45,775 bases of DNA from Paracoccus fontiphilus (GTDB lineage Bacteria; Pseudomonadota; Alphaproteobacteria; Rhodobacterales; Rhodobacteraceae), in assembly GCF_017356265.1 (NCBI RefSeq), contig NZ_JAFNAW010000027.1, forward strand, positions 1-45,775, in the 5' to 3' direction. A program made the position numbers and the translations under genes. Shown one piece after another: positions 33,027 to 43,352 of the stretch. Each line of letters opens with the position of its first letter. Position 1 is the stretch's first letter. Below the pieces are notes generated by a model, which was not told where the DNA came from, did not search any database, and saw only the letters and a list, made by a program, of their open reading frames with translations.

Positions 33027-34670
33027 ATGAACGACATCCGGGACATCGACGTCCTCATCATCGGGGCAGGGATCAACGGCGCGGGCCTGTTCCGCGACCT
33101 GTGCGAACAGGGCCTGACCTGCGTGATCGCCGACAAGGGCGATTTCGGGGGTGGCACATCGGCCGCGCCATCGCGCTTGATCCACGGCGGCATCAAGTAT
33201 CTGGAAACGGGCGAGCTGCGGCTGGTCGCGCAATCGACGCTGGAACGGAACCTGCTTCTGAAGAACGCGCCGCATCTTGTGCGCCCCTTGCCCACGGTGA
33301 TCCCGATCTTCTCGTGGTTCAAGGGCGTGACGGCGGCCATGCGGACGCTGCTGGGGTCCACCACCGCGCCGCGCAGCCGGGGCGCCGTGCTGATGAAGAC
33401 CGGGCTGGCGATGTACGACTTCTACGGCCGCCGCCACCGGGTCATGCCGCGCCACCAGCTTTGGTCGCGCAGGAAGGCGATACGGGAAATCCCGCCCATC
33501 ACCCCCCGCATCGTCGCGGCGGGGCAGTATTACGACGCCAGCGTCACCCTGCCCGAGCGTCTGGTCTGGGAACTGCTGGCCGAGGGGATGCGCGCCAGCC
33601 CTGCCTCGCAGGCCTTGAACCATGCCACGCTTGAAGGCACTGACGGCGACACCTTGCGTCTTGCCGTCGCGGGGGAAACGCAGGTGCTGCGCCCCCGGAT
33701 GGTCGTGAACGCCGCCGGTCCCTGGATCGACAAGGTGAACGCGGCGCTTGGCGTGCCGTCGCGGCTGATCGGCGGCACCAAGGGATCGCACATCCTGCTG
33801 GATCATCCCGACCTGATCGCGGCCCTGAATGGACGGATGATCTATTTCGAGGCCGACGACGGCCGGATCTGCCTGGTCTATGACTATCTTGGCCGGGCGC
33901 TTGTCGGCTCGACCGATACCCGCGACGACGATCCCGACAATGTCGCCTGCGACGATGCCGAGGTGGACTATTTCCTGGACGCCCTGCGAGGCCTGCTGCC
34001 GGGCCTGGCCTTCGGCCGCGACCAGATCGTCTATGCCTATGCGGGCATCCGTCCCTTGCCCGCGTCGGATGCGGCCAATCCCGGCCTGATCAGCCGCGAC
34101 CATTCCGCCCCCATTGCCGAACCCGAGGGCGCAAGACGCTGGCCGATCATCTCGCTTGTCGGCGGCAAGTGGACCACCTTCCGGGGCTTTGCCGAGGAGG
34201 TCGCCGACACTGTCCTGTCCCGCCTGGGCCGGACCCGGCGCAGCGACACGAAGCTGATGCCCATCGGCGGCGGACGGGACTATCCCCGCGACCCCGCGGA
34301 CTGGGTGCGGCGGACCGCCTCGGAAACCGGGGCGGGGCCGGACCGCGCGGCCACCCTGCTTGCGCGCTATGGCACCACGGCGGCGCCGATCCTGGCGGCC
34401 GAGGGCGCCGATCCCCTGATGCTGCGGGACGCCGACTATTCGCTGGCGGAACTCGACTGGCTGACCCGCAACGAGCGCGTGCGCCATCTGACCGACCTTG
34501 TCATGAGGCGCACCGCCTTGGCGATCACCGGCCACCTGTCGCGCCGCGACCTGGACAGCGTCGCGCAGGTCTGCGCCCGGGCGCTGGACTGGGACGACGC
34601 CCGGACGGCGCGCGAGGTGCAGGAGGCCGAGGCGATCCTGGTCGGCCGCCACCGGCTGAAGCTGTCCTAG
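33027..34670 (+). CDS. Glycerol-3-phosphate dehydrogenase-like flavoprotein (GlpD/EryB family)
   Basis: FAD-dependent membrane-associated dehydrogenase of 547 residues, probably oxidising a polyol phosphate and reducing quinone. FAD loop VLIIGAGINGAGLFRDL at the N-terminus, then DFGGGTSAAPSRLIHGGIKYLETGEL, KNAPHLVRPLPTVIPIF, VNAAGPWIDKV, and IISLVGGKWTTFRGFAEEV near the C-terminal domain. TSAAPSRLIHGG, rather than the TSSASSKLIHGG of canonical GlpD, resembles erythritol-phosphate dehydrogenase EryB. ATG 33027 lies 7 bases after AAGGA. Co-transcribed with the FGGY kinase whose product it presumably oxidises. Plain GlpD remains possible. Confidence 0.87.
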   Translation: MNDIRDIDVLIIGAGINGAGLFRDLCEQGLTCVIADKGDFGGGTSAAPSRLIHGGIKYLETGELRLVAQSTLERNLLLKNAPHLVRPLPTVIPIFSWFKGVTAAMRTLLGSTTAPRSRGAVLMKTGLAMYDFYGRRHRVMPRHQLWSRRKAIREIPPITPRIVAAGQYYDASVTLPERLVWELLAEGMRASPASQALNHATLEGTDGDTLRLAVAGETQVLRPRMVVNAAGPWIDKVNAALGVPSRLIGGTKGSHILLDHPDLIAALNGRMIYFEADDGRICLVYDYLGRALVGSTDTRDDDPDNVACDDAEVDYFLDALRGLLPGLAFGRDQIVYAYAGIRPLPASDAANPGLISRDHSAPIAEPEGARRWPIISLVGGKWTTFRGFAEEVADTVLSRLGRTRRSDTKLMPIGGGRDYPRDPADWVRRTASETGAGPDRAATLLARYGTTAAPILAAEGADPLMLRDADYSLAELDWLTRNERVRHLTDLVMRRTALAITGHLSRRDLDSVAQVCARALDWDDARTAREVQEAEAILVGRHRLKLS

Positions 34671-34686
34671 TCTCGCCCGAGGGGGG

Positions 34687-35439
34687 TCAGGACACCAGAC
34701 CGGCACGCCGCCGGATCGTCTCGTCCCGCAGCGAGACCTCCGCGCCCCGGAACTCGTCGCCGTCCGGGCCGCACAGCCACAGCAGCGCCCGCGCGGGCCA
34801 TTCGGGCGGGATATGGACCGACCAGTCAAGCTGGCTGACGGGATTGATCCCGCTTTTGCGGATGGTGTCCTGCATGTCGGTCGCGACCGTGCCGGGCGAC
34901 AGGCTGATGGCGCGGATGCCATCGGCCCGCGCCTCGTGATCCAGCGCCCGGGTCAGCATCCAGGCGCCTGCCTTGCTGGCGCAATAGGCGCTCCAGCCCT
35001 GCTGCGGGTTGTGGGCCGCGCCCGAGCCCACCGTCAGGACCGTGCCGCCGCCCTGGGCGCGCATCACCGGCAGGGCCGCGCGCATCCCGTGGAAGACGCC
35101 CTTCAGGTTGACGTCGATGGCTTGCCCCCATTCGCCCGGATCGGCCGCCCAGATCTCGGCAATGGGACCGATAAGGCCCGCGTTGTTCACAAGAACATCC
35201 AGCCGCCCGAACCTGTCGCACATCGTCGCGACCGCGCGTTCCATGTCGGCTGCCACGGCGACATCCCCGGACAGCGCAAGCCCGCCGATCCCGGCCGCCA
35301 GCCGGTCCACGGCGGCCCCGTCCCGCGCCATCACCCCGACATCCGCGCCCGCCTGGGCCAGAACGCGGGCGGTCGCCGCGCCGATGCCGCGGCTTGCGCC
35401 CGTCACGAGCACTGTCTTGCCTTCAAGGTTGACCATCAT
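34687..35439 (-). CDS. SDR family oxidoreductase
   Basis: Classical short-chain dehydrogenase of 250 residues. TGASRGIG nucleotide loop, NNAGLIGP, catalytic serine in TVGSGAAHNPQQGWSAYCASKAG with YCASK as YxxxK, and LSPGTVATDMQ. The C-terminal 20 residues (FRGAEVSLRDETIRRRAGL) differ from the usual YVDGG ending and resemble the branch of unassigned SDRs. ATG 35439 has AGGAG 5 bases upstream. It follows the hydratase-like gene after 33 bases, so the two probably form an operon, and it converges on the GlpD-like gene with a 16-base gap. Substrate unknown. Confidence 0.88.
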   Translation of the reverse strand: MMVNLEGKTVLVTGASRGIGAATARVLAQAGADVGVMARDGAAVDRLAAGIGGLALSGDVAVAADMERAVATMCDRFGRLDVLVNNAGLIGPIAEIWAADPGEWGQAIDVNLKGVFHGMRAALPVMRAQGGGTVLTVGSGAAHNPQQGWSAYCASKAGAWMLTRALDHEARADGIRAISLSPGTVATDMQDTIRKSGINPVSQLDWSVHIPPEWPARALLWLCGPDGDEFRGAEVSLRDETIRRRAGLVS

Positions 35440-35472
35440 ATCTTCTCCTGAGCGATGAAGCCTGGCACTGGC

Positions 35473-36279
35473 CTAGACCAGGTCGATCCTGATTCCGTCC
35501 AGCGGCAGCCCGTCGAAGCGGGCCTGCCAGCATTCGCCCGGCCGGACGGGCAGGGCCTGCGTCAGGGTGCCGGTCGTCACGATGTCCCCTTTCTGCAGGG
35601 GGGTGGCGCCCGGCGTGCTGGCGACAAGATCGGCCAGATGACCCAGCGCCACAAGGGGGCCGCCGCCCAGGACGTTGCGGGCATGGCCCGTGTCGGCCAC
35701 CGCGCCGTTCCGGCAAAGCACCGTCTCGAAGTCGGCCAGCCGCCCGATCCAGCCGCTGCGATCCGCCGGGGGCAGGTCAAGGATCGGCCCGTGCAGGAAG
35801 GCGCCGTGCAGTCCGACGGCGGCCACGGTATCGGCCCCCTCGAATTCCCATCCTGCGTAGGGGGAATGCACCAGCTCGAACCCGGCGCAGAGGCCGGACA
35901 CGCAGGCCATCAGGTCGTCGGCCGACATGCCCGGCGCCGGGGCGGCGGACAGCCGGAAGGCGATCTCCGGCTCGATGCGCGGCTCCATCAGGCCGGTCAG
36001 CGGGAAGGGCGTGCCCAGAGGGCGCAGTGTGCTGTCATACATCGGCGCGAAGATCGGCGCCGAGACGTTGAACCGATCCCACATCGTCCGGTTGGTGAAG
36101 CCGATCTTCCGCCCCGCCGGACGCTCTCCGCGGGCCGCGCGGGCCTGTTCGATCACGGCGCCGATCCGATAGGCGCGGGCCATCGACAATCCTCCCTCGC
36201 GCAGGGTTGGCCGGGGAATCCGGCGTCCCTCGGACAGCGAGCGGAGGATTTCTTCGGCAAGGGAGGCATCGTCTGGCAC
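35473..36279 (-). CDS. 2-keto-4-pentenoate hydratase-like protein (FAH superfamily)
   Basis: A 268-residue protein like MhpD/HpcG hydratases, which add water to 2-oxo-pent-4-enoates in aromatic-ring catabolism. GRKIGFTNRTMW with Lys58, the metal ligands in EPRIEPEIAF (Glu103 and Glu105), GFELVHSPYAGW with a further glutamate, and the C-terminal GDIVTTGTLT are the family marks. GTG 36279 is preferred because AGGA lies upstream and the product then starts VPDDASLAEEILRS, the usual helix; the ATG further up at 36390 would add 37 residues of non-coding character. No ring-cleavage gene is nearby, so the pathway is unclear. A decarboxylase of the same fold is an alternative. Confidence 0.82.
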   Translation of the reverse strand: MPDDASLAEEILRSLSEGRRIPRPTLREGGLSMARAYRIGAVIEQARAARGERPAGRKIGFTNRTMWDRFNVSAPIFAPMYDSTLRPLGTPFPLTGLMEPRIEPEIAFRLSAAPAPGMSADDLMACVSGLCAGFELVHSPYAGWEFEGADTVAAVGLHGAFLHGPILDLPPADRSGWIGRLADFETVLCRNGAVADTGHARNVLGGGPLVALGHLADLVASTPGATPLQKGDIVTTGTLTQALPVRPGECWQARFDGLPLDGIRIDLV

Positions 36280-36452
36280 GGCGCGGGTCCTGTCTGGTTC
36301 CGCCGGGATCGGACCACAGGCGCGGCCTGCGTGCAAGCCGATGGGAAAGCCGGGCAGCTTGCCCCCGGGTGGACCGGACTGGCGGGACATGCCCCGGAAC
36401 CCCGGGGCCGCATGATCGCTTTATGGGTGATGCCCTTGGGAGAGACAGAGCC

Positions 36453-36629
36453 ATGCAAAGCAGTTCCACGCCCATCGACCTTCCCGAGGATCTTCGGCGC
36501 GGCCTGGAAACCGCAGCCGGCGAAGCCGGAAAGACGCCGACCGACATCGTCGTTGAGGCCCTGGAAAGCTTCGGCGTCAAGCGCCTCAGCGAAGACCAGT
36601 TCCAGAAGCGCCTGACCGGCTCTCAGTGA
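36453..36629 (+). CDS. Small ribbon-helix-helix-like protein
   Basis: A 58-residue protein: STPIDLPEDLRRGLETAAGEAGKTPTDIVVEALESFGVKRL. A beta-strand followed by two amphipathic helices is the CopG/ribbon-helix-helix pattern of DNA-binding antitoxins and small regulators. GGGAGAG precedes ATG 36453; an in-frame ATG at 36423 is possible. There is no toxin gene beside it, so it is not a recognisable toxin-antitoxin pair. Regulation of the neighbouring ABC importer or hydratase operon is possible but unsupported. Confidence 0.55.
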   Translation: MQSSSTPIDLPEDLRRGLETAAGEAGKTPTDIVVEALESFGVKRLSEDQFQKRLTGSQ

Positions 36630-36789
36630 TCCGGGCGGCCTGCGGGCATCGGGCGGCGCGATCCTGCACCGGCGGTCCCTGCCGCGCGCCGGGTCGCGGA
36701 GGACCCGGGGGATGGCGAGTTGCTGCGGATGCGCTCACCGGATAGTGTTCGCGCATTCTCGAAGGCAACCGGTTTCAAAGAGGGATGCA

Positions 36790-37719
36790 ATGTCCAAGTC
36801 TGGCAAGGTTTGTGTCGGCATGGTCGCTTACGGTCGCAGGATGGTCCTGGGTCTTGCGGTCGGCGCAGTTTCAACATTCGCCTTTCTGGGGGCTTCGCTG
36901 TCCGTGGCACAGGCCCAGGACACGCCCACGCTCTACTTCTCGGCCATACCCGATGACGACGAAACCCGGCTGATGCAGCGCTTCGCCGCGGTCGCGGACT
37001 ATCTTGAGGCGGAACTGGGCGTGCCGGTCGAGTATGTGCCGGTCAAGGATTACGCGGGTTCGGTCGTGGCGTTCCGCAACGACCAGATCCAGCTCGGCTG
37101 GTTCGGCGGCCTGTCCGGCGTGCAGGCCCGGCTGGCGGTTCCCGGCTCTCGCGCGCTGGCCCAGGGCGAGGAGGACATGACCTTCGTGTCCTACTTCATC
37201 GCCCACAAGGACACGGGACTGGAGGAAAGCGACAGCTTCCCCATGGCGGCCGAGGGGATGACCTTCACCTTCGGGGCCCAGACCTCGACCTCGGGGCGGC
37301 TGTTCCCGGACTTCCACATCCGCGAGCAAACGGGCAAGGCGCCGGACGAGTTCTTCTCGCGCGTCGGTTTCTCGGGCGATCATGGCCAGACGCTGCGGCT
37401 GGTCTCGACCGGGGCCTATCAGGTGGGTGCCCTGAACTATACCGTCTATGACACGGCGGTGCAGGAAAACGCGCCCGAGGTCGCGACCACGCGCGTGATC
37501 TGGAAGACGCCGCCCTATCCCGACTACAACTGGGCCATCCGCGGCGACGTCGATGCCCGCTTCGGCGAAGGCTTTGCCGACCGGGTGCAGGCGGCCCTGG
37601 TGGGCATGACCGATCCCGACCTTCTGGCGTCGTTCCCGCGCAAGGCCTTCGTGCCGGCCGCGAACGAGGATTACGAAGCGATCCTGGAAACCGGGCGGAC
37701 CCTGGGCCTTCTCGACTGA
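36790..37719 (+). CDS. Periplasmic binding protein, PhnD-like (putative selenate class)
   Basis: Substrate-binding protein of 309 residues for the ABC importer encoded next. Signal peptide: twin arginine at 16-17, hydrophobic core 18-38, likely cleavage after AQA at 40-42. The mature protein contains FSAIPDDDETRLMQRF, YLEAELGVPVEYVPVKDY, LGWFGGLSGVQARLAVPG, ALAQGEEDMTFVSYFI, GAQTSTSGRLFPDF and TPPYPDYNWAIRGDV. This pattern fits the PhnD-related family annotated as putative selenate-binding (TIGR04553, from memory). ATG 36790 follows GAGGG by 6 bases. The ligand has not been shown here. No selD or phn catabolic gene is in the window, so phosphonate, phosphite or another oxyanion remains possible. 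Confidence 0.82.
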   Translation: MSKSGKVCVGMVAYGRRMVLGLAVGAVSTFAFLGASLSVAQAQDTPTLYFSAIPDDDETRLMQRFAAVADYLEAELGVPVEYVPVKDYAGSVVAFRNDQIQLGWFGGLSGVQARLAVPGSRALAQGEEDMTFVSYFIAHKDTGLEESDSFPMAAEGMTFTFGAQTSTSGRLFPDFHIREQTGKAPDEFFSRVGFSGDHGQTLRLVSTGAYQVGALNYTVYDTAVQENAPEVATTRVIWKTPPYPDYNWAIRGDVDARFGEGFADRVQAALVGMTDPDLLASFPRKAFVPAANEDYEAILETGRTLGLLD

Positions 37720-37721
37720 GG

Positions 37722-38384
37722 ATGCTTCATCTTCAGGGCGAGACGCTTGGCTATGGCGGCCATGTCGTTCTGCCGGATGTGGACTTCGCCCTGCATCCGG
37801 GGGAACGCGTCGTCCTGCTGGGCCGCAGCGGCAGCGGCAAGAGCACGCTTCTGAACGCGGTCCATGCAAGGCTTGCGGCGCAGGGCCGGCGCGATCTGGC
37901 GCTGGTGCCGCAGGAACACGGGCTGGTGCCGCAGTTGTCGGTGTTCCACAACGTCTACATGGGGCGGCTTGACCGTCATCGCGCGGCCTACAACCTCGTG
38001 AACCTTGTCTGGCCGCTGGCAGCCGAGCGCCGCCAGGTCGAGGACGCGCTGCGCGCCGTGGGCCTTGCCGGCATGGGAAGAAGACCCCTCGGTGCCTTGT
38101 CCGGCGGGCAGAAGCAGCGCACGGCGCTGGCGCGCGCCGTTCATCGCGGCGGCGCGGTGCTGATCGGGGACGAGCCCGTCTCGGCCGTGGACGAACGGCA
38201 CGCGGCGGAACTGGTGGCGATGCTGGGGCAGCGGTTCCGGACCATGGTGCTGGCGCTGCACGACGTGGCCCTGGCCCGGCTGATCGCCACGCGGATCGTC
38301 GGCATCCGCAAGGGTCGGCTGGTCATCGACAAGCCTGCCTCTCGGGTCGGCAAGGACGAGATCGATGCGCTTTATCGCCTCTGA
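37722..38384 (+). CDS. ABC transporter ATP-binding protein, PhnC-like
   Basis: ATPase of 220 residues. Walker A GRSGSGKST at 34-42, Q-loop Gln63, signature LSGGQ at 125-129, Walker B ending GDEP with Asp149/Glu150, and H-loop His179. The N-terminal YGGHVVLPDVDF and the PQLSVFHNVYMGRLDRH segment resemble PhnC-type subunits. It starts 2 bases after the binding-protein stop and its end overlaps the permease start by 20 bases, so translation is tightly coupled. It powers the putative selenate/oxyanion importer. Confidence 0.9.
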   Translation: MLHLQGETLGYGGHVVLPDVDFALHPGERVVLLGRSGSGKSTLLNAVHARLAAQGRRDLALVPQEHGLVPQLSVFHNVYMGRLDRHRAAYNLVNLVWPLAAERRQVEDALRAVGLAGMGRRPLGALSGGQKQRTALARAVHRGGAVLIGDEPVSAVDERHAAELVAMLGQRFRTMVLALHDVALARLIATRIVGIRKGRLVIDKPASRVGKDEIDALYRL

Positions 38385-39939
38385 CCGCCGCTGGCGCCCG
38401 CGGGGGCGGATCGCCACGACGCTGGTCTTCGTGGGCATCGCGGTCCTGCTGCTGCCGGTGGCGGATCTGCGCATCGCGGGACATGACCCCTGGGCCGAGC
38501 TTGGGCGGATGGGGCAGGGGCTGCTGGCGCCCGATTTCTCGGCGATCCCGTCGCTGTCGCGGGCCGCCGCGCTGACGGTGGCCTTTGCCCTTTGCGGGGT
38601 GGCGGCCGGCGCGCTGGCGGGGTTCCTGCTGGCGCCGCTCTACGGGCGCGGGGCGGTGCGCGCCTTGTGCGTGGCCGCGCGGTCCATTCATGAGCTGTTC
38701 TGGGCCATCCTGCTGATGCAGGTGACGGGCCTGTCGGCCACGACCGGCATCCTGGCGCTGGCGATCCCCTATGCGGGGATCTTCGCCAAGGTCTTTTCCG
38801 AATACCTGGACGAGGCCGATCCCCGCCCCGCCCATGCCATGCCGCCGGGAACGGGCGCCATCTCGATCTTCTTCTTCGCGCGCCTGCCGCTGGCGATCAG
38901 GGAGTTCGGCACCTATACGCTCTACCGGCTGGAATGCGGGCTGAGGTCCAGCGCGGTCCTGGGCTTCGTCGGCCTGCCGACGCTGGGCTTCGAGCTGGAC
39001 ACCTTCTTCAGGCAGGGCATGTATGGCGCGGTGGCGGCCGTCCTGATCGTCTATTACCTGCTGATCGCGACAATCCGGCTGTGGATGCGGTGGCCGCTGG
39101 CGCCGGCCTATGTCCTGGCGGCGGCCTGGGTGCTGTCCGGGCTTCGGACCCCGCCGATGGCTCCCGGCGCGCTGATGCGTTTCCTTGGCCACGACATCGT
39201 CCCCGCGCCCTTGCGGAACGGTTCCTGGGGCGATCCGGCGACGTGGGACAGCCTAGGCGCCTGGGTCGGCAACCTGGCCCTCGACCAAGCCCTGCCGGGA
39301 CTGGCCGCCACCCTGATCGTGGCGCAATTGGCCGTGATCCTGGCGGGCGTGGTCGCGGTGATCGGGTTCCCGCTGCTTCTTCGCCCGGTCGTGGGTCGCC
39401 TGGGCGTGTGGTTCGGCCACCTGGGCCTGGTGATCGGGCGGTCCACGCCGGAATACATGCTTGCCTATGTCATGCTGCAGATCCTGGGACCGTCGATGCT
39501 GCCGGCGGTGATCGCGCTTGGCCTGCACAACGGCGCGATCATCGCCCATCTTCTGGGGCGGCAATCCCAGGGCATCCATGCCGGCCTGCGTCCCGACGCG
39601 TCGGCGGGCTTCGATCTTTATGCGTGGGAGATCCTGCCGCGCATCCATGGCAACTTCCTTGCCCTGTGCTTCTATCGCTGGGAGATCATCGTGCGGGAAG
39701 CCGCCATTGTCGGGCTTCTGGGCATAGGCACGCTGGGCTTCTATGTCGGCGCCGCGATCCAGGAGATCCGGGTCGACCGGGCGGTCTTCCTGCTGCTTGT
39801 CACCATGGCCGCGACCATCGTGATCGACATGATCTCGCGCCGCAGCCGGGCCTCGCTGGGGCTGACGGGCGCAAGCACGCGCCCCGCCCTGCCGACCGAG
39901 CGGGACGGGCGGCTGCCCGGATACGAGGGCCTGGACTGA
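38365..39939 (+). CDS. ABC transporter permease, fused double PhnE-like
   Basis: Integral membrane subunit of 524 residues, about twice the length of PhnE (250-280). Each half has a BPD-transport-type core: the first around ARSIHELFWAILLMQVTG to GTYTLYRLECGLRSSAVLGFVGLPTLGF, the second around GRSTPEYMLAYVMLQILGPS to EIIVREAAIVGLLGIGTLGF. The R-S/E-(S)-A-x-L-G-x-x-G-(I)-P-T-L-G-F-type coupling loops are present in both halves. It therefore appears to supply both transmembrane domains of the importer in one chain. The start is ATG 38365, inside the ATPase gene. Confidence 0.87.
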   Translation: MRFIASDRRWRPRGRIATTLVFVGIAVLLLPVADLRIAGHDPWAELGRMGQGLLAPDFSAIPSLSRAAALTVAFALCGVAAGALAGFLLAPLYGRGAVRALCVAARSIHELFWAILLMQVTGLSATTGILALAIPYAGIFAKVFSEYLDEADPRPAHAMPPGTGAISIFFFARLPLAIREFGTYTLYRLECGLRSSAVLGFVGLPTLGFELDTFFRQGMYGAVAAVLIVYYLLIATIRLWMRWPLAPAYVLAAAWVLSGLRTPPMAPGALMRFLGHDIVPAPLRNGSWGDPATWDSLGAWVGNLALDQALPGLAATLIVAQLAVILAGVVAVIGFPLLLRPVVGRLGVWFGHLGLVIGRSTPEYMLAYVMLQILGPSMLPAVIALGLHNGAIIAHLLGRQSQGIHAGLRPDASAGFDLYAWEILPRIHGNFLALCFYRWEIIVREAAIVGLLGIGTLGFYVGAAIQEIRVDRAVFLLLVTMAATIVIDMISRRSRASLGLTGASTRPALPTERDGRLPGYEGLD

Positions 39940-39950
39940 GCCGCACGGAG

Positions 39951-39967
39951 ATGCCGTGGCACGGCAT
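39951..39967. repeat. Perfect inverted repeat after the permease gene
   Basis: ATGCCGTG-G-CACGGCAT: two 8-base arms around one central base, 11 bases past the permease stop codon. There is no T-tract on either strand. It could fold as a short stem at the 3' end of the importer mRNA or serve as a protein-binding site. No second copy was noticed in the window. Confidence 0.5.
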
Positions 39968-40028
39968 GACGGCAACGCCTGACGGAAGAACCCGCCATGC
40001 CTGTCGCACCTTGGCCCCGCGGCGACAT

Positions 40029-40373
40029 CTATTTGCCATAGTTCCGCGTGAAGATCCGCGAGACATGCTCCAGGGCCGAGGGAAGGGCGTCCTTCCGGAA
40101 CATCCAGTCATGCGCGCCTTCCCGAACCTGGAACCTGTGCAAGATCCCCGCCAGGTCCAGCGCGACATGGGCCGCGGCACTGCCCTGGAAGAACGGGTTC
40201 TGCGATGCCAGGTCAAGATGGATCCTCGGGATGCGACGGAATGGCGCGGGATCGACCCAGGCCGCGATCTCGACCATGTCGGACAGGCGACAGGCCTCGT
40301 TCAGCCGGTCCCTGCCAGGCCGGCCCGGCCCGTAGACCCCGGCAAAGCGTTGCTCGAAGGCCTTCTGCTCCAT
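40029..40373 (-). pseudogene. Esterase (alpha/beta hydrolase), C-terminal fragment
   Basis: About 114 residues remain. The piece reads MEQKAFEQRFAGVYG, LNEACRLSDMV, IPRIHLDLASQNPFF, and FQVREGAHDWMFRKDALPSALEHVS. This is the C-terminal third of a putative esterase of the alpha/beta-hydrolase fold, with the catalytic histidine in GAHDW and the preceding aspartate region. The nucleophile half is missing. Upstream in the same frame the sequence is out of character from about 40400 on, where it meets the DUF3131 fragment. The ATG at 40373 is internal to the ancestral gene, so an active product is not expected. Confidence 0.7.
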
Positions 40374-40407
40374 CGTCGCCACCTGGCCGGGGTGCGCAGC
40401 ACGGCGC

Positions 40408-40806
40408 TCAGCGCTTAGGGAAGCCGCCGTCGTCGGTCGAGAGATCCGCGACGGCATCCAGCAGCAGGTCGGTGTAGGGCGTTTCCCACAAGGCCCACAT
40501 GCCGATAGCGGCCTTGGACGCGATGGCCGCGCGGTCGGGTTGATAGACGTCGCTCGGGTCCAGCGTGTGCCAGGCAAAGCCGTTGGCCCCGATTGCGTCG
40601 TAAACGACAAAGGGCTGCCCCTCGACCTGGTGTTCGGACTTGGCGGTCATGATGCCGGTCTGCTCGAACCGGCGCTGCTGGACCAGGTAGATGCGGTTGG
40701 CGAACTCGGCCCGCCAGCCTTGGGTCGCAAGGCCCGGACGGTCCCCCTGCCGGTCGCCGGGCAGCTTCCAGCCCAGTTCCAGCCCGTCCGGCACTGCAGG
40801 CTCCAT
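40408..40806 (-). pseudogene. DUF3131 protein fragment
   Basis: An open frame of 132 codons matching the middle of DUF3131-type proteins. WRAEFANRIYLVQQRRFEQTGIMTA, QVEGQPFVVYDAIGANGFAW and IASKAAIGMWALWETPYTDLLL are the recognisable parts. Whole members are several hundred residues long with a preceding helical domain. Here both ends are cut: on the upstream side it abuts the IS30 remnant, and on the downstream side it ends at STDDGGFPKR and a stop, then the esterase fragment begins. It is almost certainly non-functional. Confidence 0.7.
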
Positions 40807-40839
40807 TCTGAATGCAGCGGTCCTGCGGGGCAGGGTTCG

Positions 40840-41004
40840 TCATGGTGCCTCCAGCGGTATCAGTTCGTCTTGAAAGGCTCCGACGGGTGTTCGGTAGCCG
40901 AGGCATTTGCGCGGCGTGGCGTTCAGCCGCTGACACATCATCCTCATCGAGCGCGGTGTCAGCTGCAACACGGCAGCGTCCCGAGGCAGGTAGCGGCGCA
41001 TCCG
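40840..41004 (-). mobile_element. IS30-family transposase, 3' remnant
   Basis: Read in its own frame on the minus strand, the last 54 codons give RMRRYLPRDAAVLQLTPRSM, then MMCQRLNATPRKCLGYRTP, then VGAFQDELIPLEAP and TGA at 40840-40842. The N-x-T-P-R-K-C-L-G-Y-x-T-P string is the hallmark C-terminal end of IS30-type DDE transposases. The catalytic residues upstream are gone: at about 41004-41010 the sequence switches to the histidine kinase frame. The element's right end should lie between 40807 and 40839, before the DUF3131 fragment; TGCATTCAGAATGGAG there is a candidate for part of the terminal repeat. Confidence 0.8.
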
Positions 41005-42933
<1,929 letters not shown>

Positions 42934-42937
<4 letters not shown>

Positions 42938-43350
42938 TCCGCGCTCCGGTTACCAAAGCCAAGGGTCAGGCAGTTCAAGCCGGATGTGGTCCGGTAATCG
43001 AGCGCATCCGACATCGCAGCGATCAGGGGAATGCCCCGACCGCTTTCCGACAGGGGATCGATTTCGGCCAGGTCAGGGGCAGCCTGGAACAGATCTGCCG
43101 GGACGGGTGGACCGGGATCGCGGATTTCGACCGCTACGTCCTGATCCGCCCTGCGGACGACAACGGCGATTCCGGCTTCGGGGGGCAGAGCGCCATGCAG
43201 GACGATGTTGTTCAGCGCCTCGGTGACCGCGATCTCAAGCCGGATCAACCCTTCGGGGGAAAGCGCGTCGCCCACGAAGGCGCAAAGGGTTTCCATGGTC
43301 TTGTCGACCGCGTCTAGCCTGCATTCGACATGGAAGGCGCGGCTTTCCAT
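42934..43350 (-). CDS. RsbW-like anti-sigma/serine kinase (HATPase_c)
   Basis: A 138-residue GHKL-type ATPase. LEIAVTEALNNIVLHGAL is the N-box helix, EIRDPGPPVP the G1-like box, and GRGIPLIAAMSDALDY the G2-like region. These define the RsbW/SpoIIAB group that binds and phosphorylates a STAS partner and may hold a sigma factor or other target. It starts 2 bases after the STAS gene stop and overlaps the histidine kinase start as GTGA. With the STAS protein and PP2C phosphatase upstream it forms a complete partner-switching set. The final target is not encoded in the window. Confidence 0.88.
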
Positions 43351-43352
43351 CG

